DNA of 64,000 bases from Cacajao melanocephalus (taxonomy: Eukaryota; Chordata; Mammalia; Primates; Pitheciidae): positions 1 through 64,000 of the forward strand of contig CAUYLG010005230.1 in the NCBI GenBank assembly GCA_963573385.1, written 5' to 3'. Below are positions 48,711 to 63,310 of this stretch, piece by piece (position 1 is the first letter of the stretch; every line of letters starts with the position of its first letter). Made by a program: the position numbers and the translations under genes. The notes beneath the pieces were generated by a model. It searched no databases, was not told the DNA's origin, and saw only the letters and a program-made list of their open reading frames with translations.

Positions 48711-48789
48711 TTAAAAATATAAAGTATATTTCAGGAAACCCAAGGATAAAAAATGTGTATAAAACTCACTTTTTAATTAAATTGCAAAG

Positions 48790-50260
48790 TCAATAATTGG
48801 TATGTCTCTCTCCCTGTTTCCATGGCCTTTTATTTCTGTGAACATGTCTCTGAGTATAATAATCTAGTGTGACAATGTTATTATTTTTTAAAGAATTTTA
48901 TAAACATGTCTTTCAATTTTCTTCTGTTTTGCTTGTTTCTGAAAATACGTCTGCCATAATTCTTATATTTATTCTCTTGTACATATATCTCCATTTTTTC
49001 CTCTGGAAGAAACATATTTGTATCTATATATATATATGAGCCAGAATATATATATATATTTGATACATTTATTTATATGTGATCAAGTTTATTTTTACTA
49101 TAGTTATATAGATAAAATTTATTGTTAGTTTTCTGAAGGTTTATTGTTATGAGCTTTATTGTGCCTTTCTTTACATTTCTTCTGGGTTTACTAAGTTCCT
49201 TAGACATGGGACTTTTATTTTGTAGATTTGGGAAAAAAATGCCCATTATTTTCTCACATAATTTTCTACTCCCATTCTTTCAAAACTCCAATTTCATGTA
49301 TATTACTTGATATTGTGCCACAGGTATCCAATGCTTTGTTATTTTGTTTTTCAATCTTTCTTTCTTTCTTTCTTTCTGTGATTATTTTTTTTTTGGTTTC
49401 TATAATGTTTCCAAGTTTACCAGTATTTATTATTCAAAGCCTAATCTGATATTGTTGCCAGATTATTAGGATTTTTTAAAATTTCAGCTAATGTATCTTT
49501 TATGTCCAAAATTTACATATTAATCTTCTTTACGGTGTCCATTATTTGTGCTTATTTTTGATATGGAATTTCTTATATAATAGATCTGTAATTTTATGTC
49601 ATTTTTCATCATTATTTCCATCCTTTGTGATTCTGTTTCTGTTTATTCAAATTTATTCTGATTATGGATCACATTTTCCTGCCTCTTTTCATGTCCTATA
49701 AGTTTTGATGGGACGCCAAAGATTGTGACTTTTATGTTGTTGGGTGCTGGTTTTTTTTGTATTTCTTTAAATAGTTCAAGGCTTTATTCTGTTACATGGT
49801 TAAGTGACTTGTGATTAGATAGCTCATTTTCAGATTTTCGCTTAAGATTTGTGAGGATGCCAGTTTTTGTTCTAGGAGTAATTTATCTAGAAAAATCTAG
49901 AACACCTTTCTGCAAGCTTTCTGGGCTCTCTTTCTGAAGCACTCTCCATGTTATTACTAAGCTCTACATATTCTAGCTGCTTCTGTCTCACTGAAATCAA
50001 ATTTAGTAAGACTTCTGAGGTCTGAGTTCCCCTCTATTCTCCAGCCTAGAAACTTCCTGCAAGTGCTAAGCTGGGCAATCTGTAGAGCTAAGGCTCAGTT
50101 TATTGTTTTTCTTTCGTGGGAGTCATATTTTTGCGATTACACACTGCCTATTGCGCAAGGTCTGCAAAGAGGTGTTTTGCATATTTTATTTAGTTTTCTA
50201 GTTATTTGTCACAGGAAGACAATTTTGGAGCTGTTAACCCTTTATGAGTAGAAGCAGAAG
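48790..50260 (-). mobile_element. Probable old L1/HAL1-type repeat, antisense
   Basis: T-rich plus strand with stretches such as 'CATTTTCCTGCCTCTTTTCATG' near 49672, 'TGGGACGCCAAAGATTGTGAC' near 49708 and 'GTTGGGTGCTGG...TTTGTATTTCTTTAAATA' near 49740. These recall the complement of an old mammalian L1-type element. TA runs lie at 49025-49060 and a (TTTC)n run at 49357-49378. Confidence 0.45.
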
Positions 50261-50489
50261 ACCTTCTATTTTTAAATATTGGAGTGTTTCAAGCTATGTG
50301 CTAAGTCTTGTCCTTTCTTTTTTAGTTCTCTTTCCCCTAAATGAACTTATTCAGCCCATTCACTTTTAGTATTAATTACATACTGATTACTTCGGTGTAT
50401 ATTTTAAGAGCTCACACTTTCCTCTCTGTTCCACTAAATTCAACTGCCCACTTTACATCTCATTTTTATAGCCTTCTCAGCGTTATTAT

Positions 50490-51250
50490 GATCAAAACAG
50501 AACTATTGATTCTTTGGCCTGCAGTAAATGAAACCAACATTCACACAGATGTTAAGTTCAAAATCCTAAGTTCCATTCTTGATTTCTCACTTTCTTCAAC
50601 TCTTACATTCAATCCATCAATAAATATGGAAGTCTCTGTCTCTAAAATATATGTTCTCTTTTTTTATCATTTATTGAAATCTTTATTCTATAGGCTTAGT
50701 TAAAAGTCAACAAAATTAATCAGATAATGTCACTCCCCTCCTTAAAACTCTCTTTTAAAATACAATAAAATAAAATCATTTTACCATGGTCCGTAAAGCT
50801 TTCTGTGATCATCTAATTCTGTTCTTTTACTCTTTCTACTGACTATGATCAAGCCCCATTGGCTACATTTTATCTATTGAACACATAAGCTTGCTTTCGT
50901 CTCAGGGACTTCATAATTACTCTTAATCTCTTTCAAAACTCTTTTAGATTTTGGCATGGCAACATTTATAGAACAATTTATATAGGGGACAATTTATACA
51001 CATATCTTCACTTTGTCACTGTACAAACAAACCGTACTTCCCACTTTCTGTAACATTGTCACTTTTATTTTCTACATTTTACCAAATTTATCAATACTTT
51101 CTTTTGTATTCATTTGTGTATTTATTTTCTCTTTAATGGGGATAAAAATTTCTCAAGTGTTGAGAATTGATTTATTTTATTAATCAACACATTATCAGTC
51201 TTAGAAAAGTGCCTGGTACATAGCAGAAACTAATAATACTTATTAAATAT
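50490..51250 (+). mobile_element. L2 LINE 3' region
   Basis: Sense L2 order: 'AATCAGATAATGTCACTCCCCTCCTTAAAAC' near 50718, 'TACCATGGTCCGTAAAGC' near 50781, 'CTCAGGGACTTCATAATTACTC' near 50902, and the 3' end 'AAAAGTGCCTGGTACATAGCAGAAACTAATAA' near 51205. A 120-codon frame at 50341-50703 overlaps it and is not a gene. Confidence 0.82.
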
Positions 51251-51555
51251 ATAAATACATAAATAATTAAGTTTTAGTGTGAATTTACAATTTATGTATG
51301 CATGAAGAATTTTGATATAAAAATGTTATGATAATGAAATTTGGTTTTGATAGGTATAAGAGTTGTGTCAGAAGCTTTCTATTGATATATAAAATAACAT
51401 TTTAAACAAAATGGTAGTTTGCCTTTTGATTAAATAGACAATATTTAGATTAGGCAAACTATTTAAACTATTTAAAATAGACTAAAACAGATGTGTTTTA
51501 GTTAGATGTGTACAATAATACTTTAGACTTTAAATATCAATTTTAAAATGTAAAG
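51251..51555. other. Unassigned AT-rich sequence
   Basis: Nothing recognised. Confidence 0.4.
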
Positions 51556-51559
51556 ATCT

Positions 51560-52192
51560 ATGATATGAGAGACCAAAATAGATGCACCTTTCTCAACTAA
51601 GATGGGTTCTAAGATTAAGGGAGCTAAAGTTACCTGTAGTCAAGGGTTCAGAGCTCCCCTGGCATGACAAATTCCTGAATTCCTAAGGCTTAACTCCCTA
51701 ATAATAGGAGCTATCAGCTCTGATGCAAAACCCAGACCATTATATCTCTGACTGGACAGAGCACCAGCCTTAAAACATTCTTTTCTGATAAACAACTGTT
51801 GACCTTAAGCCAGTTTCATTCAAATGTATAGTCTGTCTATAAGTTGTCTTTGTGTTCTGTAGTTCACATTTTGACATAAAAAGCTGAATTTTAGCTTATT
51901 TTAATGCTAAGACCCCACCTCAAAATGAACATGGAATTTATGTTATATCCATGTTTACCCATTATGCATGTGCCCGGCTCCCCTCGTAAATTTGGATAGC
52001 TTGTTCCCCAAACCTGCTGAATATGTATGATACTGGCTCTGTGAGGCATAAACACCAACTAACTGTTCTCTGAAGAAAGACCATCTTCTGTCTGCACTGA
52101 AGACCTTCTCTTCCATGTTTCCAAACGGATTTGCCAATAAAGCTCTCCTTTCTACTATGTAACTACCCTGGTGGTCTTTTAGATGACAACAG
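51560..52192 (+). mobile_element. Probable solo LTR of unidentified family
   Basis: A block less AT-rich than its flanks that ends with LTR-like R/U5 features: AATAAA at 52136-52141, then 'GCTCTCCTTTCTACTATG' and 'CTGGTGGTCTTTTAGATGACAACA'. The upstream part (51640-51790) has no family I can name. The call rests on layout and the polyadenylation signal. Confidence 0.45.
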
Positions 52193-52194
52193 TT

Positions 52195-52778
52195 ATTTAA
52201 ATACACATTATATATTTCCTCTCAATATTTTCTGCTCTATAGCACCAACGATAGACTAAAAAATAAAAACCTTTCCGGAGTGTTTTTAAAATAATATTTT
52301 ATTTATATAGATTACATACTAATCCCAAACCATAACAATATGAAAGATGAGAGAAGTATTTTATAACTTATTTATACAACCAATATAACTTTTATTAACT
52401 TGTATACTTTCTATTCCTTATATTTTTAAGATAGAGTTTGTAATTAGTTTAATTTGTATTTTACTGTTTCTTATTCTCTGTTCACATGTTTCTAAAACTA
52501 TGTTTTATTTGCTCAAATCCTAGGAAACAAAGCAAGATTCTGAATGAAATGGGAAGGTTCATCTATGACTATTTTATATTATTTATAAGTTTCCTGAAAT
52601 GTATAATAGAAATAATTATTAAATGACAACTTCAAATGAAATGAGTAAATACTACAAAAGTTAACCAAATCATAATTGCTCTCAGCCTTTTCAAATAAAA
52701 TTATTTGTTAAATAGCATGGAGAGAATATAGTGAGGTATTCTAACACATTTAGAGGACTATATATATTTTTAATGTAC
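52195..52778. other. Unassigned AT-rich sequence
   Basis: Nothing recognised. Confidence 0.4.
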
Positions 52779-52779
52779 A

Positions 52780-54130
<1,351 letters not shown>

Positions 54131-54149
54131 TTATAGCCATCATTTATTT

Positions 54150-55075
54150 ATTTGTATATTAATTCTTTCAACATGTATTTATTGATCTAGTAATTTATTC
54201 CAGACACTGTGAGGAACTAGAAATACCAGAAGAAACAAAAATTAAATGTCCTTGCCTTTGTGCATTTTATATTCTGCAATAAGATACCATTTTATCCAGT
54301 AATTAAGAAGAGTTTAGTGACAGATCACCAGGGATGTTACTTTGAATAAGAGAGTAAGAAAAAGCCTTTCTAGAACAATTGAAATTCTAAATAAAATGAA
54401 CAAGATGATTGAGACATAGTCCCAGTCTTTGGTCTGGTGGGCAAGAAAGGTGTCTTATAATAATAACTTAATAATGATAAATTATTCTTACTGATATAAT
54501 TACTGTCACAGTATGTTAAATTGAAAGTGTTGAATTCAGTGCCAAGATATGATAAATATCAGATCCCAGATCAGTTGTGAGATGGATCAAAGAGCAATTT
54601 TCAAGGAAAATATATATCAATGAGTTTCATAAGCCCTTAAAGCTCTCATACATTTCGAGAGTTGGAAAAAAAATGTTTTAATTTTAAGAGGATGATTTTA
54701 GGAAGAGGAATTTCATAGGATATTATGGGAATTCTACTTAAAAACTTTGGGGAAAGTACCAAATACTGGGCTTTGGAGGATAAGTAATTATTTTTGGTAG
54801 GCAGGGGCAAGAGGTGGGAGTGGAGAGAAAGGGCATTTCAAGAAGTAATAAGTTATACAAACTCAGACGTAAATAAGAATTGGTACTTTTGCAGCAATGT
54901 AATCAGGTATAATATCCAGAGTATCAGAGACTGAGACCTGAAATGATGGCTGGAGTCAGATTCTAGAGTATAGCGATCTCTAGGAAATTTTATCTGTAGG
55001 TATGGAAAGCCATTAACAGTCATGAAAGTAACGGGAAATTCATGATATTTGTAGCATACCCCTAGAGTGTGGTAT
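54150..55075 (-). mobile_element. L2-type LINE, antisense
   Basis: Antisense L2 texture: 'TTTATTCCAGACACTGTGAGGAACTAGAAATACCAG' near 54194, 'GGATGTTACTTTGAATAAGAGAG' near 54332, 'AAAAAGCCTTTCTAGAACAATTG', and 'ATGGAAAGCCATTAACAGTCATGAAAGTAA' near 55002. The middle (54560-54700) does not align. Confidence 0.5.
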
Positions 55076-55845
55076 TTATGTCTAAAGAAATGTCTACCAG
55101 AGCTTCAATATTCTCTGTAAATTAAATATACTGGAAACATATGGCCTTTTTGTTTTTCATTCATATTTACCTAGGGCTACCTTTAGGGATTTGGATCAGG
55201 CACTGTGTGCTTCTTCAAGGAACCTGAAGAATAATTCCTATAGTCTACTAATGCAATAGACTCCAATAAAGAGGTGTAAAGCAGCCTTCATGGTCATCAT
55301 TTCATTTCATGTTGCCTTGTACTTAAGGCCCAGGAATTATCTTCAGAGTTCCCTTTTAAATTACAGTAACAGTAAGCTATGCATGATCAAAGTACCACCT
55401 GTAGTTCAACAAAATGAACCCACAAGTAGTGCTTCAGCTCCTTCTCTACAAAACAGTGATCACAGAAAAAAATACAAATGAAATTGTTGGATAGTTGTGA
55501 TCTCATCGCTGACTGCATAGGTAACCAGGGACCAAATGTTCTAAAACTTGTGTTCAGAATACACCATTCACCTTTTCCAATGAAAGCTTTTTTTTCCTTT
55601 AGTAAAAATTATGTGGAAAGGAAGACTATCAATTAAATGCACCAGTAATTACTCAAACTTAAAAGAATTCCTTATACCTTTTCATACTTTATTTTTAGTT
55701 GTTACAGTCATTCAGATATTTTCCAGATCATATTATAATTTATTTATTCACAAGTCTTGCCACATATTGAACATTTAGGATAGATCATAATTCTTTATCA
55801 TAGAAATGCTATAATGTATATGTACTCATTATTTACACATATTTT
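55076..55845. other. Unassigned sequence
   Basis: Nothing recognised. Confidence 0.4.
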
Positions 55846-55849
55846 TAAC

Positions 55850-55975
55850 ACATATTTGTTGAACACCCACACACGCAAGTATGGTTATAGATGACAATAA
55901 CACAAGTATTCCAACTTCATGAAACTTAAATTCTAAAGGTCAAAGAACATCAATAAAGAAATAAATAAGTAGAAA
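55850..55975 (-). mobile_element. L2-type fragment, antisense
   Basis: 'TTTGTTGAACACCCACACACG', 'GACAATAACACAAGTATTCC' and 'CTTCATGAAACTTAAATTCTAAAGG' follow the antisense L2 3' end. Confidence 0.55.
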
Positions 55976-55984
55976 TCTCCCTTC

Positions 55985-56995
55985 TGCCCTTTTTTCTCTA
56001 CACAGGCAACTACTTTACTGATTTTTATCATCAGAGACTAGTACTGTCTGTTGTAGAAGGTCATATAAATGGAATCATACAATGTGCACACTTTTGTGTT
56101 TGGCTTGTTCCATTCAGCCTAATATTACTGATATTTATATATATTATTATAAATTAGTAGTCTTTTTCTATTTATTTTTTAGTGGCATTCTATTTTGTAA
56201 ATATATCACATTAGCAAAGTATGAGATTTCTGTTGCTCAATATTTGGTGTTTTAAATTTTAGCTATTATAGTAATTATGGAGTTGTTTCTCACTGTTTTA
56301 ATTTGTATATCCCTGATGAATAAAAGTTCTTGAAAAATTGAGCAATTTTATGTGTTCATTGGCCATTTCTACATCTCTATTTGAGTGGTATTTTTTCATG
56401 ACTTCTGCCTGCTTTTTATAGACTTGTTTTTCTTTCTGTTATTGAGTTCTGTTATTTTTATATTCTGAGTACTAGTAGTTTTTCAGATATATCCATAGGA
56501 GATATTTTCTTTCGTTCTGTGACTTCACTATTCATTTTCTTATTACCATCTTCAGATGAGCAGAAAATTTAAATTGTATGAAGTCCAGATTGCCACTTTT
56601 CTCATTCTATGGTTTAATATTTTCTTTGTCCTTTCTAAGAAATCTTTGCCTAGCCCAAGGTCTCGAGGACATACTTATATATTTCTTCTAGAAGTCTTAT
56701 AATTTTTATTTTTAAAGATGTAGAAATATGAATCCATCTCAAAATAATTTTCTGGATTCTCTTTGCTTACAGTCACTTATTATTTTCTCACATACAGATA
56801 TCCAATTTTCCCAGCTCCATTTTCTGAAAGACTCTTTCCCTGAATGTTGCCCTTGCATTATTCAATAAAATCAGCTTACCGTAAGGTATGCATGTATTTC
56901 TGGGTTTTAGTCTATTTATTTGGCTTAATGTTACATCTATCTCTACACTGCCTTAATTACTGTAGCTTTATGGTATTTCTTGAAGTGTCCACCCT
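55985..56995 (-). mobile_element. Old L1 (L1M-type), antisense
   Basis: Complement of L1 3' end and late ORF2: 'AAATGGAATCATACAATGTG' near 56069, 'TTAATTTGTATATCCCTGATG' near 56299, 'CATTGGCCATTTCTACATCTC' near 56358, 'TTTTCTGAAAGACTCTTTCCC' near 56819, and 'CCTTAATTACTGTAGCTTTATGG' near 56951. Stops throughout. Confidence 0.85.
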
Positions 56996-56999
56996 CAGT

Positions 57000-58265
57000 T
57001 ACTTGCCATGTGGCCCTCTCCATAGGACTGCTCACAGTAGAGCAGCTTGCTGCTTCCAAGGCAGTAACAATTTTTTAGCAAGATAGACATTACAGCAATC
57101 TTATGAAAGGTAATCACATACCTGTAAACAAGTACATGCTGTCTTCTATGCTGTAGTCTACTGGTTAGCAGCAAGTCACACCTATCTGCACTTAATGAGA
57201 AGAAGGTAATAAAAGGTGTGAATACCAGGAAACTGGGTTTGCTCCACCACACAGTGATAATTAGAAAAAACCACAGATTTCAAAAATTTTATTACAGTCA
57301 AACATTGATGAAAAACAAAAAACTTTCAAAAATGAGGAAAATGCTCATAACTTTATATAAACTAAAAAAAGATATACATATTTATATATATAAATTCCTA
57401 ATAAACAGTTCTATATTCCATGCAAAAAGCACTTTGAAAGTGAGTATTAAAATATTATCAGGTTTTGCTTTATACTGGCCATTTTTTACTTGCTTGCTTT
57501 GTAATATTTTTCTGATTTTATAATTAATACATAAGATATTAATTATATACGATTATATTTGTGCATTTTCAGAAAACATAAATATAAATTTACAAATTAA
57601 AAAAATGCTCAACCTGTCTTCTTCTCACTGTTTTTTTTTTCTTCTATTTCTGAATGGCAGGGGATTTACTGAAATTCTGGAACTTAGGAATCAGCAAGTT
57701 TTTCATTTGTGTTTATCAAATGGAAGAAAAGCTGAGGACTTACTTACAAGAAACTCGGTGATCGCTGACAGCTTCTGCCACTGCAGCAAAATCTCAGTAG
57801 GACTGAAAGAAACCACTTGGGGACAGACATCTGACCTCCACAGCAATTAAAATCATTGAATACAGAACCAAAATGTCTTTATGTGAAAAACTCCATCCCA
57901 GTCAAAGAATGACTCATTAGTAGTTTAGGGTACATCATGTGGATGCATTTGAAACACAGTTCTTTGAAGTCTTCCCCATTTAACATGTATCTAAAAGCCA
58001 AACATGCATTCATTAGATATGATCTTAATTACCAGTTTTAATGGAAATAAAAACATAATATAGAATACAATAGTTACATCTCCAAAATAAGGAAGTTTGC
58101 AAGATATGTAAGAGTTAAGAATTCATTTTAACTAACAATTATTCTCAAATTTAAATGAGGACACTGAGAACATGGAAATTACAGAGGTAGTATCATGATG
58201 CTGTAAAATACTGATCTATTTAATATCCCAACAGAGACTGATTAGACTTACTATTTAAACCTTTC
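57000..58265. other. Unassigned sequence
   Basis: About 1.3 kb without a family I recognise. Frames of 80-100 codons are present but show no known domain or supporting context. Confidence 0.4.
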
Positions 58266-58269
58266 TTCC

Positions 58270-58590
58270 TACCCCCAACATCTTGACAAGCACCAACTCT
58301 CCATTAATGCTCTCATATATCTTGAGCACATTTTTTTCACAGCATGTATTTATCCAAAAATGCTTATTAAATACCTACTGAATAGACTTTTGGAATAAAT
58401 TGATAAACAGAATAAAGATTTCTACTTGTCATTCCATTTACTGAATTTTCTGTCTCTCTTCTGCAATTACATTAAAAATTTCTTGAGATTAATTAATTAT
58501 CTCTTGATCTACAGGGCTTAGCAGAGTGTTTGGTATACATTTGGTGCTCAGTGATGGAATGAATAAATTAATGAATAGATGAATGATTAA
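58270..58590 (+). mobile_element. L2 LINE 3' end
   Basis: 'ATCTACAGGGCTTAGCAGAGTGTTTGGTATACATTTGGTGCTCAGTGATGG' and the following AATGAATAAAT-type repeats are the L2 3' terminus. The upstream part to 58270 fits loosely. Confidence 0.7.
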
Positions 58591-58822
58591 GCTAATGTGC
58601 CATGGGGTATTAAACTTTTGCGGCTGAGTCCCTTTGGATAGTGTCTCAATGACCTGCCTAAGCTGTGATGCACTAATGCATTTAACACAGGAATGAATCA
58701 TTTATTAACATTTTACCCTATGTGAAAAAATTATTTTCAATAATAATCATGCCATCAAAAAGTAAAATATATATTATATAGAGATAAAATAATAAAACTA
58801 ATAAATTAAGACAACTTATAAT

Positions 58823-58968
58823 GAGCCAGGTGCAGTGGCTGCCACCTGTAATCCCAGCACTTTGAGAGGCCAAGGATAGAGGGCTGCTTGAGCCCAGGAG
58901 TTTGAGACCAGCATGAACAGCAAAGTAATACCCTGTCCTAACAAAAATGTTTTAAAGTTATCCAGGCA
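58823..58968 (+). mobile_element. Alu left monomer (FLAM/AluJ-like)
   Basis: 'GAGCCAGGTGCAGTGGCTGCC', 'GTAATCCCAGCACTTTGAGAGGCC', 'AGGAGTTTGAGACCAGC', then it runs into a CA repeat at the place of the mid-linker. No right arm follows. Confidence 0.88.
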
Positions 58969-59120
58969 CACACACACACACACACACACATATAAATATA
59001 TATACACACATATATATGCATATATATACATAAATATACATGTATTTATATATAATAAAGAAAATATATACAATATATAAATTGTTATATATAAACATAT
59101 ATATTATAAATATATATATT
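58966..59120. repeat. (CA)n followed by long TA-rich low-complexity tract
   Basis: About 24 bases of CA, then about 130 bases of TATA/ACAT-type sequence almost devoid of G and C. The Alu linker probably seeded it. It is likely hypervariable. Confidence 0.93.
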
Positions 59121-59124
59121 TTCA

Positions 59125-59584
59125 AAGAAAGAAAATATTTATTAGTCACAATAATAAACACAGTACAGTTTCTGCTTTCTTAATTTGTTCTTTGGTTTTC
59201 AAACAAGTAGTTAATACTTTTACAAAGATTTTTTTTTCTATGTAACACATGTTTAAATTCAGTAAAATATTTCATATACACATAAATGTACTTAGCAAAT
59301 GTCCCTCACAGATTGCATGTTTCATGATTGTAAATTTTAAACATATGTATAAGCTCTACATTGGTTTTGTTGTGATTTTTGAAATTCTTTACAGGCCATG
59401 AACTCATTGGTACACCTGGAGGGGAGAATTCCCATCACCTCTGCTGCCTTACACATCACTCTGCTTATGTAGGCTTGAAAATATACATAATCATAGACAA
59501 ATATGTGTGTGTGTCTATTCCACTACAATCAGAGCACAAAGAAATGATAAAGGCCTTCTAGAATAATGGATAAAAGTTAACCTC
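59125..59584. other. Unassigned AT-rich sequence
   Basis: Nothing recognised. Confidence 0.4.
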
Positions 59585-59585
59585 T

Positions 59586-60185
<600 letters not shown>

Positions 60186-60695
60186 GGGTGATTGGCAGAA
60201 GAGGAAGATGGCTAATAATTTTTTTATCATTTATTAAATACAGTCACAATACTTTGGTAAAATTTTCAGTAGAATAGAATAAAGGAATTTATCACCCTGC
60301 CTAACTTACTGAGCCCATTCATTTTAAGATATTTGATTGACTTTTAAACTATTAGTTGGACCACCATACCAGAAGAGAGTGAACTAATCAAATGAAAAAT
60401 GCTGGCTACCATTTATTGATTCTGTTATTTATGATTATTTTTTCTGTGAGACCCCGTCCTTCACCCTTGAGTCACAGAGATTAATATGACATAAGCCCTG
60501 CTAGCAAGAATGTAACAACAAAAAGACTTCTTCATGTCATTTGCCTTCACAGGATAAGTTTTCTGTAAAATGTCACTTCTTTCATTGAATACAGGGCGCT
60601 ATGCTTGTTCATTGAAAAAGGAACTTCTTTTGAATTGGAGTAGCTTTCTGAGAAGAGAAGATCTCTGTATCAAGAACAAGAAAACTGGATAAAAT
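60186..60695. other. Unassigned sequence
   Basis: Nothing recognised. Confidence 0.4.
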
Positions 60696-60699
60696 ATGC

Positions 60700-60985
60700 A
60701 TGTGTGTAGAAAATACAGTTGACGGAGACATGAACCAAGGGCATGAATTTGAAACAATAAGCAGCATTTGAAAAATAAGACAGGTAAGAGAGACTATGGC
60801 TTTCTCTGAACACGGTGTTCACTGAGGCTGTGTAGTGAAGATGATCTGAAAATGGAGAAGACAAAACGGAAGTGGTAGACAGGAAGCTGATGACACAAGG
60901 ACTTACGTGATACACCAAGACTTGAGAGTTTTACCCTAAGGTTGTTGGAAGGCAGTGAGTGTTTTGGCCAGAAATGATATGATGA
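60700..60985 (-). mobile_element. Possible L2-type fragment, antisense
   Basis: 'GACTTGAGAGTTTTACCCTAAGG' and 'GAGTGTTTTGGCCAGAAATGATATGATG' resemble the antisense L2 region before its 3' part. Weak. Confidence 0.4.
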
Positions 60986-61411
60986 GATTTTTTTGTTCCT
61001 GGCTAGGTGCATCATTAAATGTCAACCATTTGACATTCTGGTTTATAAATGAGCAGACACTGACAACGAATGGCATACATCAGTCCTTAAGAGCCTGGCT
61101 CATCTCCAGGCTTGCAGGGGGAATAAAGTTTTGTTTCTGCTTATTCTCCCTGATGCCATACCTGTCTCTGACATGTCTGTAGCTCTAAATTTGCATATTT
61201 CAAAAATCATTCACAGCAAAATTTTCTGCGTAGAAACCACTAAGATCTGGCTGTTTACTACAATGATTTGTGAGAAAGTTTAACATCAAATTTAACATAA
61301 CTGTGCAATGTCTTCATCATGTTACTTATCTCTTTTCTGATAAAGCACTGGTGATCAAAGCTGTGTAAAGAAATTTTTAGAACAACTTCTTTGTTAAAGA
61401 AACTTTACTTG

Positions 61412-61590
61412 AGGGTCAAGTGTGATGGCCTATGCCTGTGATTCCAGCAATTTTGGAGGCTGAGGCAGGAGGATCACTGGAACTCAGAAGTTCAAGACGA
61501 GTGTGGGAAACATAAGGAGACATGATCTCTACAAAAGCAACAACAATAACAAAAAAAGCAACAACAACAACAACAAAAAAACCCACAACT
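61412..61590 (+). mobile_element. Alu left monomer (FLAM-like) with (CAA)n tail
   Basis: 'CAAGTGTGATGGCCTATGCCTGTGATTCCAGCA', 'GGAGGATCACTGGAACTC', then a (CAA)n-rich tail at 61537-61581. It ends without a right arm and is strongly diverged. Confidence 0.82.
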
Positions 61591-61594
61591 TTAC

Positions 61595-62935
<1,341 letters not shown>

Positions 62936-62939
62936 TGGA

Positions 62940-63310
62940 ACCAACTAGTGTAGGCTGGGTTTCTTGGGAAACAGACTCATGTTGACGTTGCTATAATGGA
63001 GGTTTGTTTATTGTTAACCAGCAAAGAAGTAGGATTAATCAGAGATAAGTTGAACTGTGATGCATTTGCAGTACAGACTGTAGCTGATCCCAGAGGAGCC
63101 TTGGAGCTGTAACTGACTTGAAAATTGACCCATTTTAAGCAAGAGGCTGTTCCTTTGTGCTACTACCCCCCTCCACCACATGAACTAGTCAGTGTGTTTA
63201 GTATGTCCTCAGGAAAGGACCTTCATCCTGGGTGACCTGGTATCTTGGGGAGAAGACAATTCCCAGAGAGGGCTTTAGCTGACAGCTGTTACGTAGCCAA
63301 CATTCCAAGA
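62940..63310. other. Unclassified, less AT-rich block, possibly an LTR or other old repeat
   Basis: 'GTGTAGGCTGGGTTTCTTGGG', 'GCTATAATGGAGGTTTG', 'GAGAAGACAATTCCCAGAGAGGGCTTTAGCTGACAGCTG' stand out from the surroundings in composition and read like a dispersed repeat, but I cannot name it. Confidence 0.35.

Noticed and set aside
59370..59420. Splice-acceptor-like sequence (T-rich run then TTTACAG/GCCATG)
   Set aside because: Such matches are common by chance in AT-rich DNA and no partner exon, donor or conserved frame was found.
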